From positions 26,228,236 to 26,292,235 of the forward strand of contig NC_054704.1 of NCBI RefSeq assembly GCF_016097555.1: a DNA stretch of 64,000 bases, read 5' to 3'. Position numbers and translations under genes: made by a program. Origin of the DNA: Gigantopelta aegis. Lineage: Eukaryota; Mollusca; Gastropoda; Neomphalida; Peltospiridae. Each line of letters begins with the position of its first letter. The first letter of the stretch is position 1. Positions 12,244-24,622 of the stretch are shown piece by piece. Below the pieces are notes generated by a model. It was not told the DNA's origin, made no database searches, and saw only the letters and a list, made by a program, of their open reading frames with translations.

Positions 12244-13037
12244 GATGCACCGTACTGTAACTCATCACTACTGAATATATTGCATACATTCAGTAGATAC
12301 AGGCAACATCCATTCCACTCTTGTAATTTTAATAGTAAATTTACAATATCGCACAAATATAGAGAATATATTTACTGGGATCCAACGCACATGGTTATAT
12401 TTTAAACATATTCTCAGTCAGCCTACTAATGTGAAAACTACTAAATCATGTAAATGTGCCTGGCCCACTGTGACATCAAGCTCAAGCTGGACCAAGGTTC
12501 ACATAAATGACATATGACAAATTTTTAACAATCTATTCAAAATCATTTTGTCAACTGCTTCTGTTATGTAGTTATTTTAATAGACATTGCCATATTTGCT
12601 GCATTTGTCTTGATAATCAATCAATAACTGAGCAATACCCAGTGTGTAAAACATGCACAAAATCACGTATCAACAATTTGAACACTCTCAAGTTATTAAC
12701 AGACCAACATGTCAAATAATTTATAAATAAGAGTATGTGATTTTAATCTGGGATTCAATTAAAAGTTAAAATAACAATGTTCATGTTCAAATAAAGTGAA
12801 CACACGACGACAACAATAATGTTAACGTCAATAATGATCCTTTTTCTTTTAGAATATTTTTCATCTCATCGGCAGCCATTTTACCAATAGTCTTGTATTG
12901 CAAAATCGTTTATTATGTGGCCAGTTCACTGTCGAATAAAATCGAGACTAAAGCATCATTCGATATGTTCCGTTAACACTCGTAACTCATCGGTTGATTC
13001 TCCGAATCATACCGAAAATGTGGTACACTGGACGTGT
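12244..13037. promoter_or_regulatory. POSH 5' flank with a YY1-like motif
   Basis: No ORF of note. A GGCAGCCATTTTACC sequence at 12871-12885 resembles the YY1 site (GCCGCCATTTT) often found at transcription starts; on the POSH strand it reads AAAATGGCTGCC and lies about 630 bases before the start codon. Promoter function is inferred only. Confidence 0.35.
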
Positions 13038-13049
13038 TCGAAACACACG

Positions 13050-13718
13050 AAAGAAATGTTTTTATTTAACGACGCACTCAACCATGGGCGTCGATCGGTG
13101 GGGGACAGGGGGGACGCGTCCCCCTCACTTTTCAACGCCGGGGGACAATCTATATAAGTGTCCCCCTCACTTTTTCGTTTAGCAAAAGCAACAATAACAC
13201 CACCAACAAAAATAACAACGGAAAAAAAATAAAAATAAATTAAAGTTTAACCACTAATGGTAGTAATGTGTAGCTTTATGATTTTCATTGACATTCCTTT
13301 ATCACACACACACACACACACACGCACGTCCACCCCCCCCCCCCACACTTTTAAAGCTTGATTGACGCCCATGCACTCAACACATTTTATTTACGGTTAT
13401 ATGGCGTCAGACATATGGTTAAGGACCACACAAATTTTGAGAGGAAACCCGCTGTCGCCACTACATGGGCTACTCTTTCCGATAGCAGCAAGGGATCTTT
13501 TATTTGCGCTTCCCACAGGCAGGATAGCACAAACCATGGCCTTTGTTGAACCAGTTATGGATCACTGGTCGGTGCAAGTGGTTTACACCTACCCATTAAG
13601 CTCACTCAGGGTTTGGAGTCGATATCTGGATTAAAAATCCCATGCCTCGACTGGGATCCGAACCCAGTACCTACCAGCCTGTAGACCGATGGCCTAACCA
13701 CGACGCCATCGAGGCCGG
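13050..13718 (-). repeat. tRNA-derived SINE interrupted by a hAT MITE
   Basis: Flanking direct repeats tcgaaacacacg (13038-13049) and tcgaaacacgcg (13719-13730). On the minus strand the head resembles a tRNA, with ggcgtcgtggttaggccatc as A box and GGGTTCGGATCCC as B box. The tail contains gtttttatttaacgacgcac. A 291-bp element splits it at 13083-13373. Confidence 0.8.
13083..13373. mobile_element. hAT-like MITE nested in a SINE
   Basis: The ends CATGGGCGTCGATC and (reverse complement) CATGGGCGTCAATC are inverted repeats. The flanks carry an exact 8-bp duplication CACTCAAC at 13075-13082 and 13374-13381, the hAT signature. The inside has an AC run and no ORF. Confidence 0.85.
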
Positions 13719-13765
13719 TCGAAACACGCGAATGCTTTCCTACTGATGGTGACTTGCCTTTAGAA

Positions 13766-14080
13766 AGTTAAAGTTTCTTTTGTTTAGCGTTACCACTAAA
13801 GCACATTGTTTTATTAATCATTGGGTATGTCAAACATTTGGTAATTTTGACGTATAGTCTTAGAGAGAATAACCCGCCACATTTTCCAGTTAGTAGTCAG
13901 GGATCTTTTATATGCACCATCCCATAGTCAGGATAGCACATTCCACAGGCTTTGATATACCAGTCTTTGTAGTCTTAGAACATGTGCACCTAGCACTAGG
14001 TTTTTGGTACACTGGCTGGAACAAGAAATAGCCCAATGGGTCCACCTACAAGGACCGATCTCGCATCAATGATTTGGTGT
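13766..14080 (-). repeat. SINE, minus orientation
   Basis: Contains the family phrases tttgtttagcgttaccacta, gggatcttttatatgcacca and gaaatagcccaatgggtcca, ending at a decayed tRNA-like head near 14070. Confidence 0.65.
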
Positions 14081-14676
14081 TGTAAATGCATGGACTGATA
14101 CCATGGTAAGTACGGAGGAGTGTGCCAACATTGGCCAAACAAGCTGTAAGTAAACTGACTAGTAAAAGTAATCTTGTGAAAAAGACGTCCACCATAGAAA
14201 CAGTTCAATGAATTTGTTTGAATGTAGCCTAACACTGAGTACTATGTTCGACTCAACGTACCCCATGAGGTGACTCAACCTGCCACAGGCTGGGGTAGGA
14301 TGGGTCAGTTTCGATTACAGTTTTCTTTTTGATTTTATGGCAGATCTTTTCATGTTATTTATTTTATTGTATTTCTTTTTACGTCAGAGATGATCAAAGT
14401 TTTGATTTACGTTTGTTGGAGTGAGATTTGTTTGATAGTACATGTATTAAAATAAGAGGAAAAACTTCTCTCTTTTTTCACTCAACGTGCCCCGGTCTCC
14501 CCTATAAATTAAATAGGTTCTGATGACGAAATCCAGTATTTTCCCCCACACAATATACAACAATTTCGAGCGTATGTCGTCAACATTTGGTTAAATTAAT
14601 ATTATTGTTTTCAATAAGCAGAAAAGGTTTTCTGTATACATTGTTCCAGATATGTGGCTTGGCTTGTGGATATAAA

Positions 14677-14678
<2 letters not shown>

Positions 14679-14732
<54 letters not shown>
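14679..14732. repeat. (AC)n microsatellite
   Basis: Pure AC dinucleotide run of about 27 units. Confidence 0.95.
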
Positions 14733-14734
<2 letters not shown>

Positions 14735-15421
14735 TCAACTCATCAAATAAAACTTGAGTATATTTGAAACTTGGGATGGGGGGGGGGGGGCACTGTCAGT
14801 GCGATGATTTCGGAGATGAAAGTACATTCGTTTCAGAGCTCGAACCTGTTAGAAGGATTCAGGAGCAGGCTTTCCAGAGAGAAATGTTAATTTTAGGTGT
14901 TAAAATGGATCTCAAGTGTATGTCAACACCATTTTGTTACAATATCACTTGACTCTGTTGTATTTTGTGTTATGTCCGGCGAATATCAAAAATCTCCAAT
15001 TTGTTTCACAAATTCTGTACTGCACACATATACGTATGTTCTTTAACAAGTTAATAATCTTCTATTGCTTAGTACTATACTAGTATATATATCTCAGTCC
15101 AGTAGGAACCGAGGAGGGGTGCGGCGAAATGTTCAAATGGTACAACCCACCCCCACTTAAAGATGAAAATATACGATTTTATTGCCTCTATATAAATACA
15201 TAAAATAATTATGGCTTGTGCTCCCCCCCCCCCCAAGAAAGATAGTTTACCATCTTCAAATATCGATCGTTCCCACTGGCCAGTGTTTTGCTCATTCTAA
15301 TATACTGATGTTTATGCTATACTTATGGTTTTCTGGGCTATCTGTCCTGAATAGAGAGTACGTGGAAACAAAAGTCCACCATTGCAGAGATGATGACAGG
15401 AGTTTTGGTGATAAAATCAAT

Positions 15422-15424
<3 letters not shown>

Positions 15425-15490
<66 letters not shown>
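15425..15490. repeat. (CT)n microsatellite
   Basis: Pure CT run of about 33 units downstream of the DEPTOR coding end. Confidence 0.95.
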
Positions 15491-15493
<3 letters not shown>

Positions 15494-15552
15494 AAAACTA
15501 ACGTTGTAGAATTATCAAATACATGATTAAATACATAAAGGATTTTTTAAAC

Positions 15553-15558
15553 TTTATT
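15553..15558 (-). promoter_or_regulatory. Candidate poly(A) signal of DEPTOR
   Basis: AATAAA on the minus strand, 180 bases after the stop codon. Inferred from position only. Confidence 0.4.
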
Positions 15559-15736
15559 TTTCACTTCATATATGGCCGATTAATGTGGTTTACAATGATA
15601 CACAGAACCATAACATTTTTTAATATACATATGTATATAAATACAGTGTCAACAAATGTAACTCTGGTCTGCGCTTAATAGATATCGTACAGAGGATGAA
15701 TGTTGATGCAGTTTGGTTAATGACTAAAGGAGAACA

Positions 15737-17571
15737 TTATGAAAACGTGTCTCTTTTGTGGGTCATTATGACGAGATTAACAAAACCAGGATTCTCAATA
15801 ATCATTTTGGCTACTGTCCTGTGATCCTTCCTCAACACATTCACGCCATTCACGGAATGAAGATACTGTCGCACCTGTGAACAAAAAAAACATGAACTGG
15901 ATTACATATCTTACAGCAGATTTAATTGTGCTATATTCCTTTGTAACAAGTCGCCGTATCATATTATGTTCTGAGTGTAGCAGAGGTATGGATGTACATG
16001 TTAATATACAAGTACAAGTATATTTACAAGAACTGAAATAGCCAGACCTCGACGAGAAAAAAACGTTGAGGCGAGTAATAAATTGCTCCACTAATTTAGA
16101 TTATAGAGACCCATGGACGATACAGTTAAACTTCTCTAAACCGGACATCCATGAGACCAATACGTTTGTCTGGTTTCAGAGGTGTCCGGTTTGCATTGAT
16201 ATGTTCGCAGTCAGGTAATCTGGCCGAAGACGGCGAAATGACAATAAGCGAAACAATTACTAGCGCCATAATGACTAACAACTGTCTGGTTGGACGGTTT
16301 TCAGAGGTACCATTTGCATTAAATAAAGAGTTTGGGACTGAATAATTCGTCCAGTGTTCAGTTTAAAGAAGTTTCCGGTTTAGAGAGGTAAACTTTTGTG
16401 TTTAAAAGATGCTTACATCACGGGCTTTGGAACAGTTTTGAGAGAATTCCGGTTTAGAGAGGGTCCGGTCTTGAGGGGTTTCACTGTATTGATATCATAT
16501 AAACTCGCATGCAATAGGGAGCTACACATTGTTCTCTTAGAACTAGTCTCAGGAGAGTGACAGGGAGCGAGAGTGATAGCTCCCCTTAAACGGCAACGTC
16601 TGATAGGTACAGATTTAGTTCAGGTACAGGTAATAAATACCACCATATAAGAGAACAAGCGCAGATAAGGTACAGAAATGATACAAGTAAGGTACATGTG
16701 TAGTAGTGTTGGTATAAAGTGCTCCTACTGACAGTACCTGTTAGAATTTACCTATTAGCTCAGTAGGTAGAGTGCTGGACTTTCATACTGAGAGTCCGTG
16801 GTTCGAATCCCCTCAGTGGAGGTTGATTTTTATCTGTTACATTTGGAGCCCACGTTCTCTACACAAAATTACAATAATACCCCAATTAGGACCCATAACA
16901 GTTTAACTGCCCGTGGCCCACATCTCCGGGACGAAGCTTCACTTGAGGGAGGAGTGATTAATATTGTTGGTATAAAGTGGGAATTTCTCTATTAGCTCAG
17001 TTGGTATAGCATTGGACTTTCATACTGAGAGTCCGTGGTTCGAATCCCCTCAGTGGAGGTTGATTTTGTTTTTTATCTGGTACATGTGCACTAATACTTG
17101 TATAGATAATTAAGAAGAATAGGATAGATAACCGAAATTGTTTATTTCAACTAATAAAACATGACAATTATATACATAACAAGTTGACTTGGAATACCAT
17201 CTGTAATTATATACCTACTAGCTGTATTAGCATTGTTGCTTGTAAATATTAAATGCATGTCATAAGTTTAACTCGGTGAACTCACCTTCAGTCCCGCCGC
17301 GACTGCGGGGCCTTCTGGGTCGACAATCTGAATATAGACAGGACCTTCGCCCCGTATAACAAACCCATATCCAACAGAATCGCAGAACACCTATTCAACA
17401 ATATAAACAATTATACATTTATACAATTATAAGTAAGCTATTTACTAATGAAATTTCTAATCTAGATTAACGTATTACAATGGAACCCCACCCCCACCCC
17501 TTCCCCCCCCCCCCAAAAAAAAAAAAGAAAGAAAGAAAAAGAAAGAAAAAAGAAGAGAGGAATATTTGTTT

Positions 17572-17604
<33 letters not shown>

Positions 17605-20192
17605 ACCACTTCTGCACATTTTAAAATGTATATATGTGGTCTTAGGTAAAGTAGTTTCAAGACGACTAATTGAATCTAATTGAAATCTGCTCACAACCGG
17701 TCTCGGTGGTGTAGTGGTTAGTGTCGTCATCGAAATTAAGGCCGTAGGTATTGGATTCGCATCCCGGTATCGGCTCCCACCCAGAGCGTTTTAAGACCAC
17801 TACATCGACTTCTCACTCACTAATAACTAACCACGTACCTACTGTCCAGGACAGATAGCTAAAATGTGTGTCTAGGACAGCATGCTTGAACCTTAATTGG
17901 ATAGAGGCACGAAATTAAGTAAAAACAACATAAGCCCCAACTTCAGCCAGCAAACGTTTCGCTAACGATCGCGACATTTTGATTGGTTCCCAACGTAGCT
18001 ATTTGACTGAACGCAGCCAGCTAATAGTGTTGGATAGTGAAAGAGAAACCTATCATCGCCACATAGACCAAATCTACCGAAAGCAAGGCTAGGGCTACTT
18101 TTATGCACATTCTCGTAGTAATGGTTTAATTGTAGTTATAGCCTGCATTAAATGTAGCGGGATTTAGCTCAGTCTGTTGTGTGCTCGCTTGAGGTGCTTG
18201 TGTCGCAGAATTGAACCACCTCGGTGGATCCATTTAACTCATTGGGTTGTTAGCCGTTACAACCAGCTAGTGCACCACAACTGGTCAAAGGCCGTGGTCT
18301 GTGGAAAAGTGCATACAAAAGATTCCTTGCTGCATTAGAAAAATGTAGTGGGTTTCCTTTGAAGATTACGTGTCAGAATTACCAAAAGTTTGACATCCAA
18401 TAACTGATGATTAATTAAGCAATGTGTTCTATCGGTGTCGTTAAACAAAACAAACTTTTTAAGCCTACATTTCTAATCTTTTAATATATATCAATCGTGG
18501 AGTAATGTTTGACATGAGAAATAACTGTTGGGTCCACGATCGATCCTAGACAATTCATTGCATCTAAGGAGAGCACTTTACTACCGAGTTACATTCCACC
18601 AATTAGATCATAGGACCCAACAGACGCAGCGGAGCGGGGGGGGGGGGGGGGGGGGGGGGGGGGGCTGGGCGAGGGTTATAATTCCAATAATTCTGAATCA
18701 AAAATATTATTGGTAGTAAATCCAATCTGATTAAAATTAGCTCTACTGGTAATAGTTATCAACCAGTTCAGCTAATTTTAATTAGATTGTAGTAAATCTT
18801 AAGGTAGAGATGCATTTTACTTGAAGAATGTAGGAAATTGCATTTCAGGACATCTAGTTTTAAAATATTTACGGGGGAGCATACCCCCGAATCCCCTAGA
18901 AACTTTGTTCTGCGTCTTCAGTCTCAGTCAGTCTGCCCTCCCTCCCACCCAATGTCTACTAGCTTCCGCCGTGCCTGCCTATTGGGGTTTCCCGTCTCAA
19001 ACAGTATTCCACGACTGGTATATCAAAGGCCGCAGTATGTGGGAAAGTGTCTTGCTACTAATGAAAAACAAGTTCCACTGAAGACTGGGTGCCATCCAAT
19101 AGCCGATGATTAATAAAGCAGTGTGTTCTAGTGGTGTCGTTAAACAAAACAAAGTTTATCTACCAATTTTAAATGAATAATAGATATACAGAACTTCGTT
19201 ATCTGATATCTCAAAGGTTTGGACACAACGGAAATAGCAAAACTTATAATACTAGCTTAGATATGGTACACTGTGCAGTGGATAAACAACTGGCTTTATG
19301 GCTGGGTTCGCATCCCAGTATTCATTTACAGTTTAAGAATGTGGACGTTATTGAATACATCAATTTTGTTTTAGACAAAAACCACAATATTTCCTAGTTC
19401 GCCTATTCATTACTGATAACTGTAGTATAATTACTTGCGTGGTATGGTACTTACCCGTACTTTGTGTTTCACGTAGGGCGTGTCGGGATCTTCAAGTTCT
19501 TCTGCAGTCATATGTCGTAATAAAACTAATAAAAAATGTTTTTAAATAGCTTGTGTATGTACAATGTGGTGGATATGCTAAAAAAAAATATTATTTGGTA
19601 CTAGTATTTAAAAATATTTATAACATTACTTAATATTATATCTAAACGATTACTGCGTGTTTATTACATTACCTTTGGTAAAGGTAAGTCATCTAAAATT
19701 TGAAACCTCTTAAAAAGATAGTTTCATTACAAAATGTATATACTGTATTGCAATGCACGTTAGTGTCCCTATGATTGAAGTTTAAATGCAATTGTGTATT
19801 ATAAATAATGACGGTAGGCGATATTTTATGGTTTGTGAAAATCACATACAATTTTGTTGTTTCATGAAAAATAGTTTTAAAACAATGTCTGTACACGTAA
19901 AGTCTATACAATATGCAACCTTACAGCCAACCACAATTCTATGCATTTTTAAAAATAGGTAAAACTTTTGAACATGCATTAGTACCTGACTGTGGTTGTT
20001 GGATATGTGTGTCTGATTTTTGTTCCGAGTTGCTGACATCATCTTTGATGTTTGGTTTGCACGGTGTGCAGAATTCATCATCTGAGATCGTAGAATGAGA
20101 AGTTGAAATTTCTGTAATAAACAGTTCAAAAATATATGTATTAGGGAGACCGAGAACGAGACCGAGAGAGAGAGAGAGAGGCGCACACACAC

Positions 20193-20283
<91 letters not shown>

Positions 20284-20880
20284 TGTGGCAATGTTAATTT
20301 ACCTTCCTCGCACAATTCGTCGGTAATATTGAACATATCCATATAGAAAACTAACATCACAAAGCGTGGAAGCAGTTATTGTATACATGTACTAACGCCA
20401 AACTGTGTTGTTACTTATGTCATAATAAACCGAAATATTGAATAATTTGGATCAGAAAGCATGTACATCTTTCAGGAAACAAGTCGATACCAGTCTTAAA
20501 ATCTCGGATTTACATTTTAGACAATAGCATTAGTCACTGTATGTTGAACAAAAAGGCTGTAGGAGAATGCGTACAGACGGTGTAATTTGGTACAAACCCC
20601 TTTGCTTACGCAACTGTTTGATACAGCACAGGTATTGTAATTATACTCATTATAAGGTCTTGAATATACCGTTACAATTTGTAACACGTACTTTGTACTT
20701 TAGCACATGCCTGCAATATTTGTAATGTTTGTGAACCCAATTATGCCAACACACTATTATATAATATACCATTTGTTTTATAATAATGTTTGGCAGGTGG
20801 TGACCTGTTCATTAGTAATGTCAGAATCGATAATCGAATACTCGTTGAATGAAGTGTGACACCACGACTAGTACACCTGC

Positions 20881-20961
<81 letters not shown>

Positions 20962-22344
20962 TATATAAGAGAGACAAAGGCAGTTTGTTTGTTTGTTTAG
21001 TTTAACAAAACCACTAGATCACATTGATTAATTAATCATCGGCTATTGGATGTCAAACATTCGGTAATTCTGACACGTAGCCATCAGAGGAAATCCGCTA
21101 CATTTTTCCTAATGCAGCAAGGGATCTTTTATATGCACATTCCCACAGACAGGAAAGCACATACCACAGTCTTTGACAAGACAAAGACAGAAGCAGACAG
21201 AGACGGAGCGTTATATGCATGTAAACCTTCCGCTTTGGGGTTCTTACCCGTTCTAAGAAAAAAGTTAAACTTTGTTTTGTTTAATGACACCATTAAAGTA
21301 TACTGATTTATTAATAAACGGCTATTAGCAAATGTTTGACATATATAATTGTCTTAGAGAGGAGACCCGCTACAAACTCGCTCATAAGTGATGAGTCTAG
21401 ATACCTCCCCACATACCGTACCAAACGGAGACCATTTGATTAAAATCAGTTCCGCTGGGTCTATACTGGGTTCCTATTTAAAGACCATGTGGAGCTGATT
21501 TTAATCAAAATGCAACGGGATTTAGCTCAGTCGGTTGAGTGCTCGCTTGAGGAGTTGCGTCGTAGGGTCGAACCACCTCTGTGGATCCATTCAACTGACT
21601 GGGTTTTTTCTCGTTCAAACCAGTGCACCGCAACTGGTCAAAGATCGTGGTATGTGCTTCCTGTCTGTGAGAAACTGCATATAAAGATCCCTTGCTGCAT
21701 TTGGAATGGTGTCGTTAAACAAAACAAACTTTGACGGAGACAAACCAAAAACAGCACGTACACAACAACAATTAAAACAATAGATATTTACACAATTTAC
21801 CTCGGCAGCTAAATACAGGCTTAAATATGGTGGTATTTAACAGTATTCATCGTGTTTAATTTACCTTGGTTAATGCCTGTATCTGTTGTATCGGAGCCAG
21901 TCCCAGACGAACTTCTTTCGGAGAGAGTTCGCCTAAATCGGGAGATATCGCACAGAAGATAAGGTTGACTGAAGTCTATTGTGAACTGGTAAATCAGCCG
22001 GTCATCTCGAAAACGAAAATCATCGGTCACTGAAAACAAAACAAAATCACTTTTGCTATCACGTGTTTCGCTCCTACCACCAAGCTACAAACGAGAGAAA
22101 TCAGAATTGTCGAGACTGGGGAGGAACCTAATTCCCAACTAATTTAAGCAGTATACAGTTAATTACTATAATTGAAGTTATTCTTTTGGGGGTTACGAAA
22201 AAAAAATCTGGACACCTAAATTGTTGTCGTGATAGTTTGAGAATTTATATTGTCAAGTTTAGTAACTGATTTGTTGTTAACAGCGTCATTTATAAACTGC
22301 GTAACTCGCACGTCCTGCTGAACAACCAAATTGTGGTATACAGA

Positions 22345-22421
<77 letters not shown>

Positions 22422-22447
22422 ACCAAATGTCTAACTAGCCATGCATG

Positions 22448-22486
<39 letters not shown>

Positions 22487-24587
22487 AAAAAAGAAACTTC
22501 CGATTTGTACATATAGTATTTGTTGTGTTTAACAATTCATTGTGTAATGAAATTATATAGATAGTATTAGCCTTGAGCTGTATTATCAGGATTCATGAAT
22601 TTTATCGATTATTTTTGCACTGTTAATCGTCGATAACGTGAAATTCAATTTGCACGTGCATGCATGGTTCGACATGTCCCGTGTAGTATTCGCTCAATTT
22701 GTTTTACTTGTCTTACTGACATTGTTGTCAAGTGAACGAAAACGCTTCAAAATTTGTAAAAACATTAACGTTTTTTTACATTGTAGCATTTTTAGTATGC
22801 CAAGAATACCCAATAATTTACGCCAACGGGCGATTGGCATGCTTGATGCTGGTATGTTGACAGAAGCCGTTGCAAGGCATGTTGGGAGTTCTAGTCGAGC
22901 GATACGAAATCTTCGCGTAAGATTTCGAACGACAGGAAGCACCAACGACTTGCCACGTCGTGGACGTCCGCGAGTTACAACGCGTGGCAAGACCGCTATA
23001 TCATGAACACGCATTTGCGCAATCGATTCCAAACTGCCACTGCTACTGCTGCTAACACACCTGGGCTTCATAATAACCGAATCAGTGGGCAAACTGTTCG
23101 TAATCGTCTGCGGGAGAACGGTTTACATGCACGACGTCCTTACGTCGGATGCGTTTTAACGCAACGTCATCGTCTAAATCATCTTAATTGGGCACGTGAA
23201 TACGGCGACGCTGGAATACCGTTCTTTTTTCGGATGAATCCAGATTTTCTTTACAACGTGGTGATGGCAGGGTGCGCGTCTACCGTAGGAGAAATGAACG
23301 CTATGCAGACTGTTGTGTTCTTGAACGAGATCATTTCGGGGGTGGGGCTTCTGTAATGGTCTGGGCAGCCATTGCCGATTGTTATCGTTCACCACTAGTC
23401 GTCATTGATGTCAATTTAAATGCTCAACGTTACCGCGATGGCATTCTCGCTCATCACATCATTCCTCTGTTCCATAACAACGCCAACATCTCGATTTTTC
23501 AGCATGATAATGCCACCTCTCATACAGCTAGAGACACTGTAAATGTTCTTAGGACAAATAACATTGATTTCATTGATGACTGGCCCGCTAAGAGTCCTGA
23601 TCTCAACCCCATCGAGCATGTCTGGGATAGTCTGGACAGACGATTGAGGCGTCGTCCTAACCCACCCGCTAACGTCAACGAACTTCGTCAAGCGCTCATT
23701 CAGGAATGGAACAATATTCCACAGGCAGAAATCAACACTTTAGTCAATTCTATGCCCTGCGATGCACTGCAGTGGTCAATTCAAGAGGTGGTCATACCCG
23801 TTATTAAGTGGGTGGTGGTTTTTTTAGCCCCTACCACACTTGGTCAAAATTTCTCCCAGTTTCTGTTAACCTATGGCCATGATTTTTGCACCAAACGATG
23901 CATCATGGAACACTCTTTTAAACAATTATTCCCCCGGTTTGTTTTCATCAAGTTATGTTCAAGCAAAATTAGCGGAAGTTTCTTATTTTGTTCAGTATAT
24001 ATACACACACACACACACACACGTTCGTGTATAATACTGTGTGTGTATACATATATATAAACTATTAATTTACCGTGTTTGATGATATCGTTTTCCATGA
24101 GCTTTTTGCAGTATTTAATGGCATACTCTCTGGAAAAGGCCTCGTTATTGTCCACTAACCACTCGACGAGATCGCAACCCAGGAAGGACGATCTGTAGAG
24201 TTGACCGTTGGCGTGGATGTCCCTGAGAACCTCTCTTTTATTATGCAGTCTAAAACGATTTTAACATTAGTCAACGATTTCTTCTTTAAGCTTCAATGTC
24301 GGTACGCAGTATTACGCTTTCGGGAAAGAGTGCATTAATCAGTAATTTCATTTTCTATTTCTTAAAATATAAAACCCTTGTCAACAAAACAAACAAAAAT
24401 AAGTACATTTTAACTTTAGATCACTTCACTTTTAACGTTTTACAGTTTCTACCACTGGGTAACTATCTTCAAATATATTTTTTCCGTAACCACCACAATC
24501 CCCCAAAATAAAACCCCTAAACGGACAAAATAAACAAAGTAGATATATACAAATTTAAGTTACAAACTCAGGACCGTAGCTAGCGGG

Positions 24588-24622
<35 letters not shown>

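Larger units (their letters stand above)
14081..15736. other. Spacer between POSH and DEPTOR
   Basis: No supported gene. It holds an AC dinucleotide run at 14679-14732, a CT run at 15425-15490, and G/C homopolymers. TTTATT at 15553-15558 gives AATAAA on the minus strand, 180 bases past the DEPTOR stop, and is the best poly(A) signal candidate for that gene. Confidence 0.5.

Noticed and set aside
12838-12880. Short ATG frame starting MAADEMKNIL upstream of POSH
   Set aside because: No clear donor and no family similarity; the ATG is part of the YY1-like motif.
15985-16045. SGYFSS on the DEPTOR strand, resembling the vertebrate degron
   Set aside because: It lies in the intron between the two PDZ exons, not in the linker before the PDZ, and has no splice sites placing it there.
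16751-17060. Functional tRNA genes
   Set aside because: The A and B boxes are good but acceptor and T stems do not pair.
20741-20977. Reading frames made of repeated Ser-Leu or Arg-Glu
   Set aside because: Translations of GA/CT arrays here and at 15425, 20163, 30528 and 44864; no protein family is indicated.
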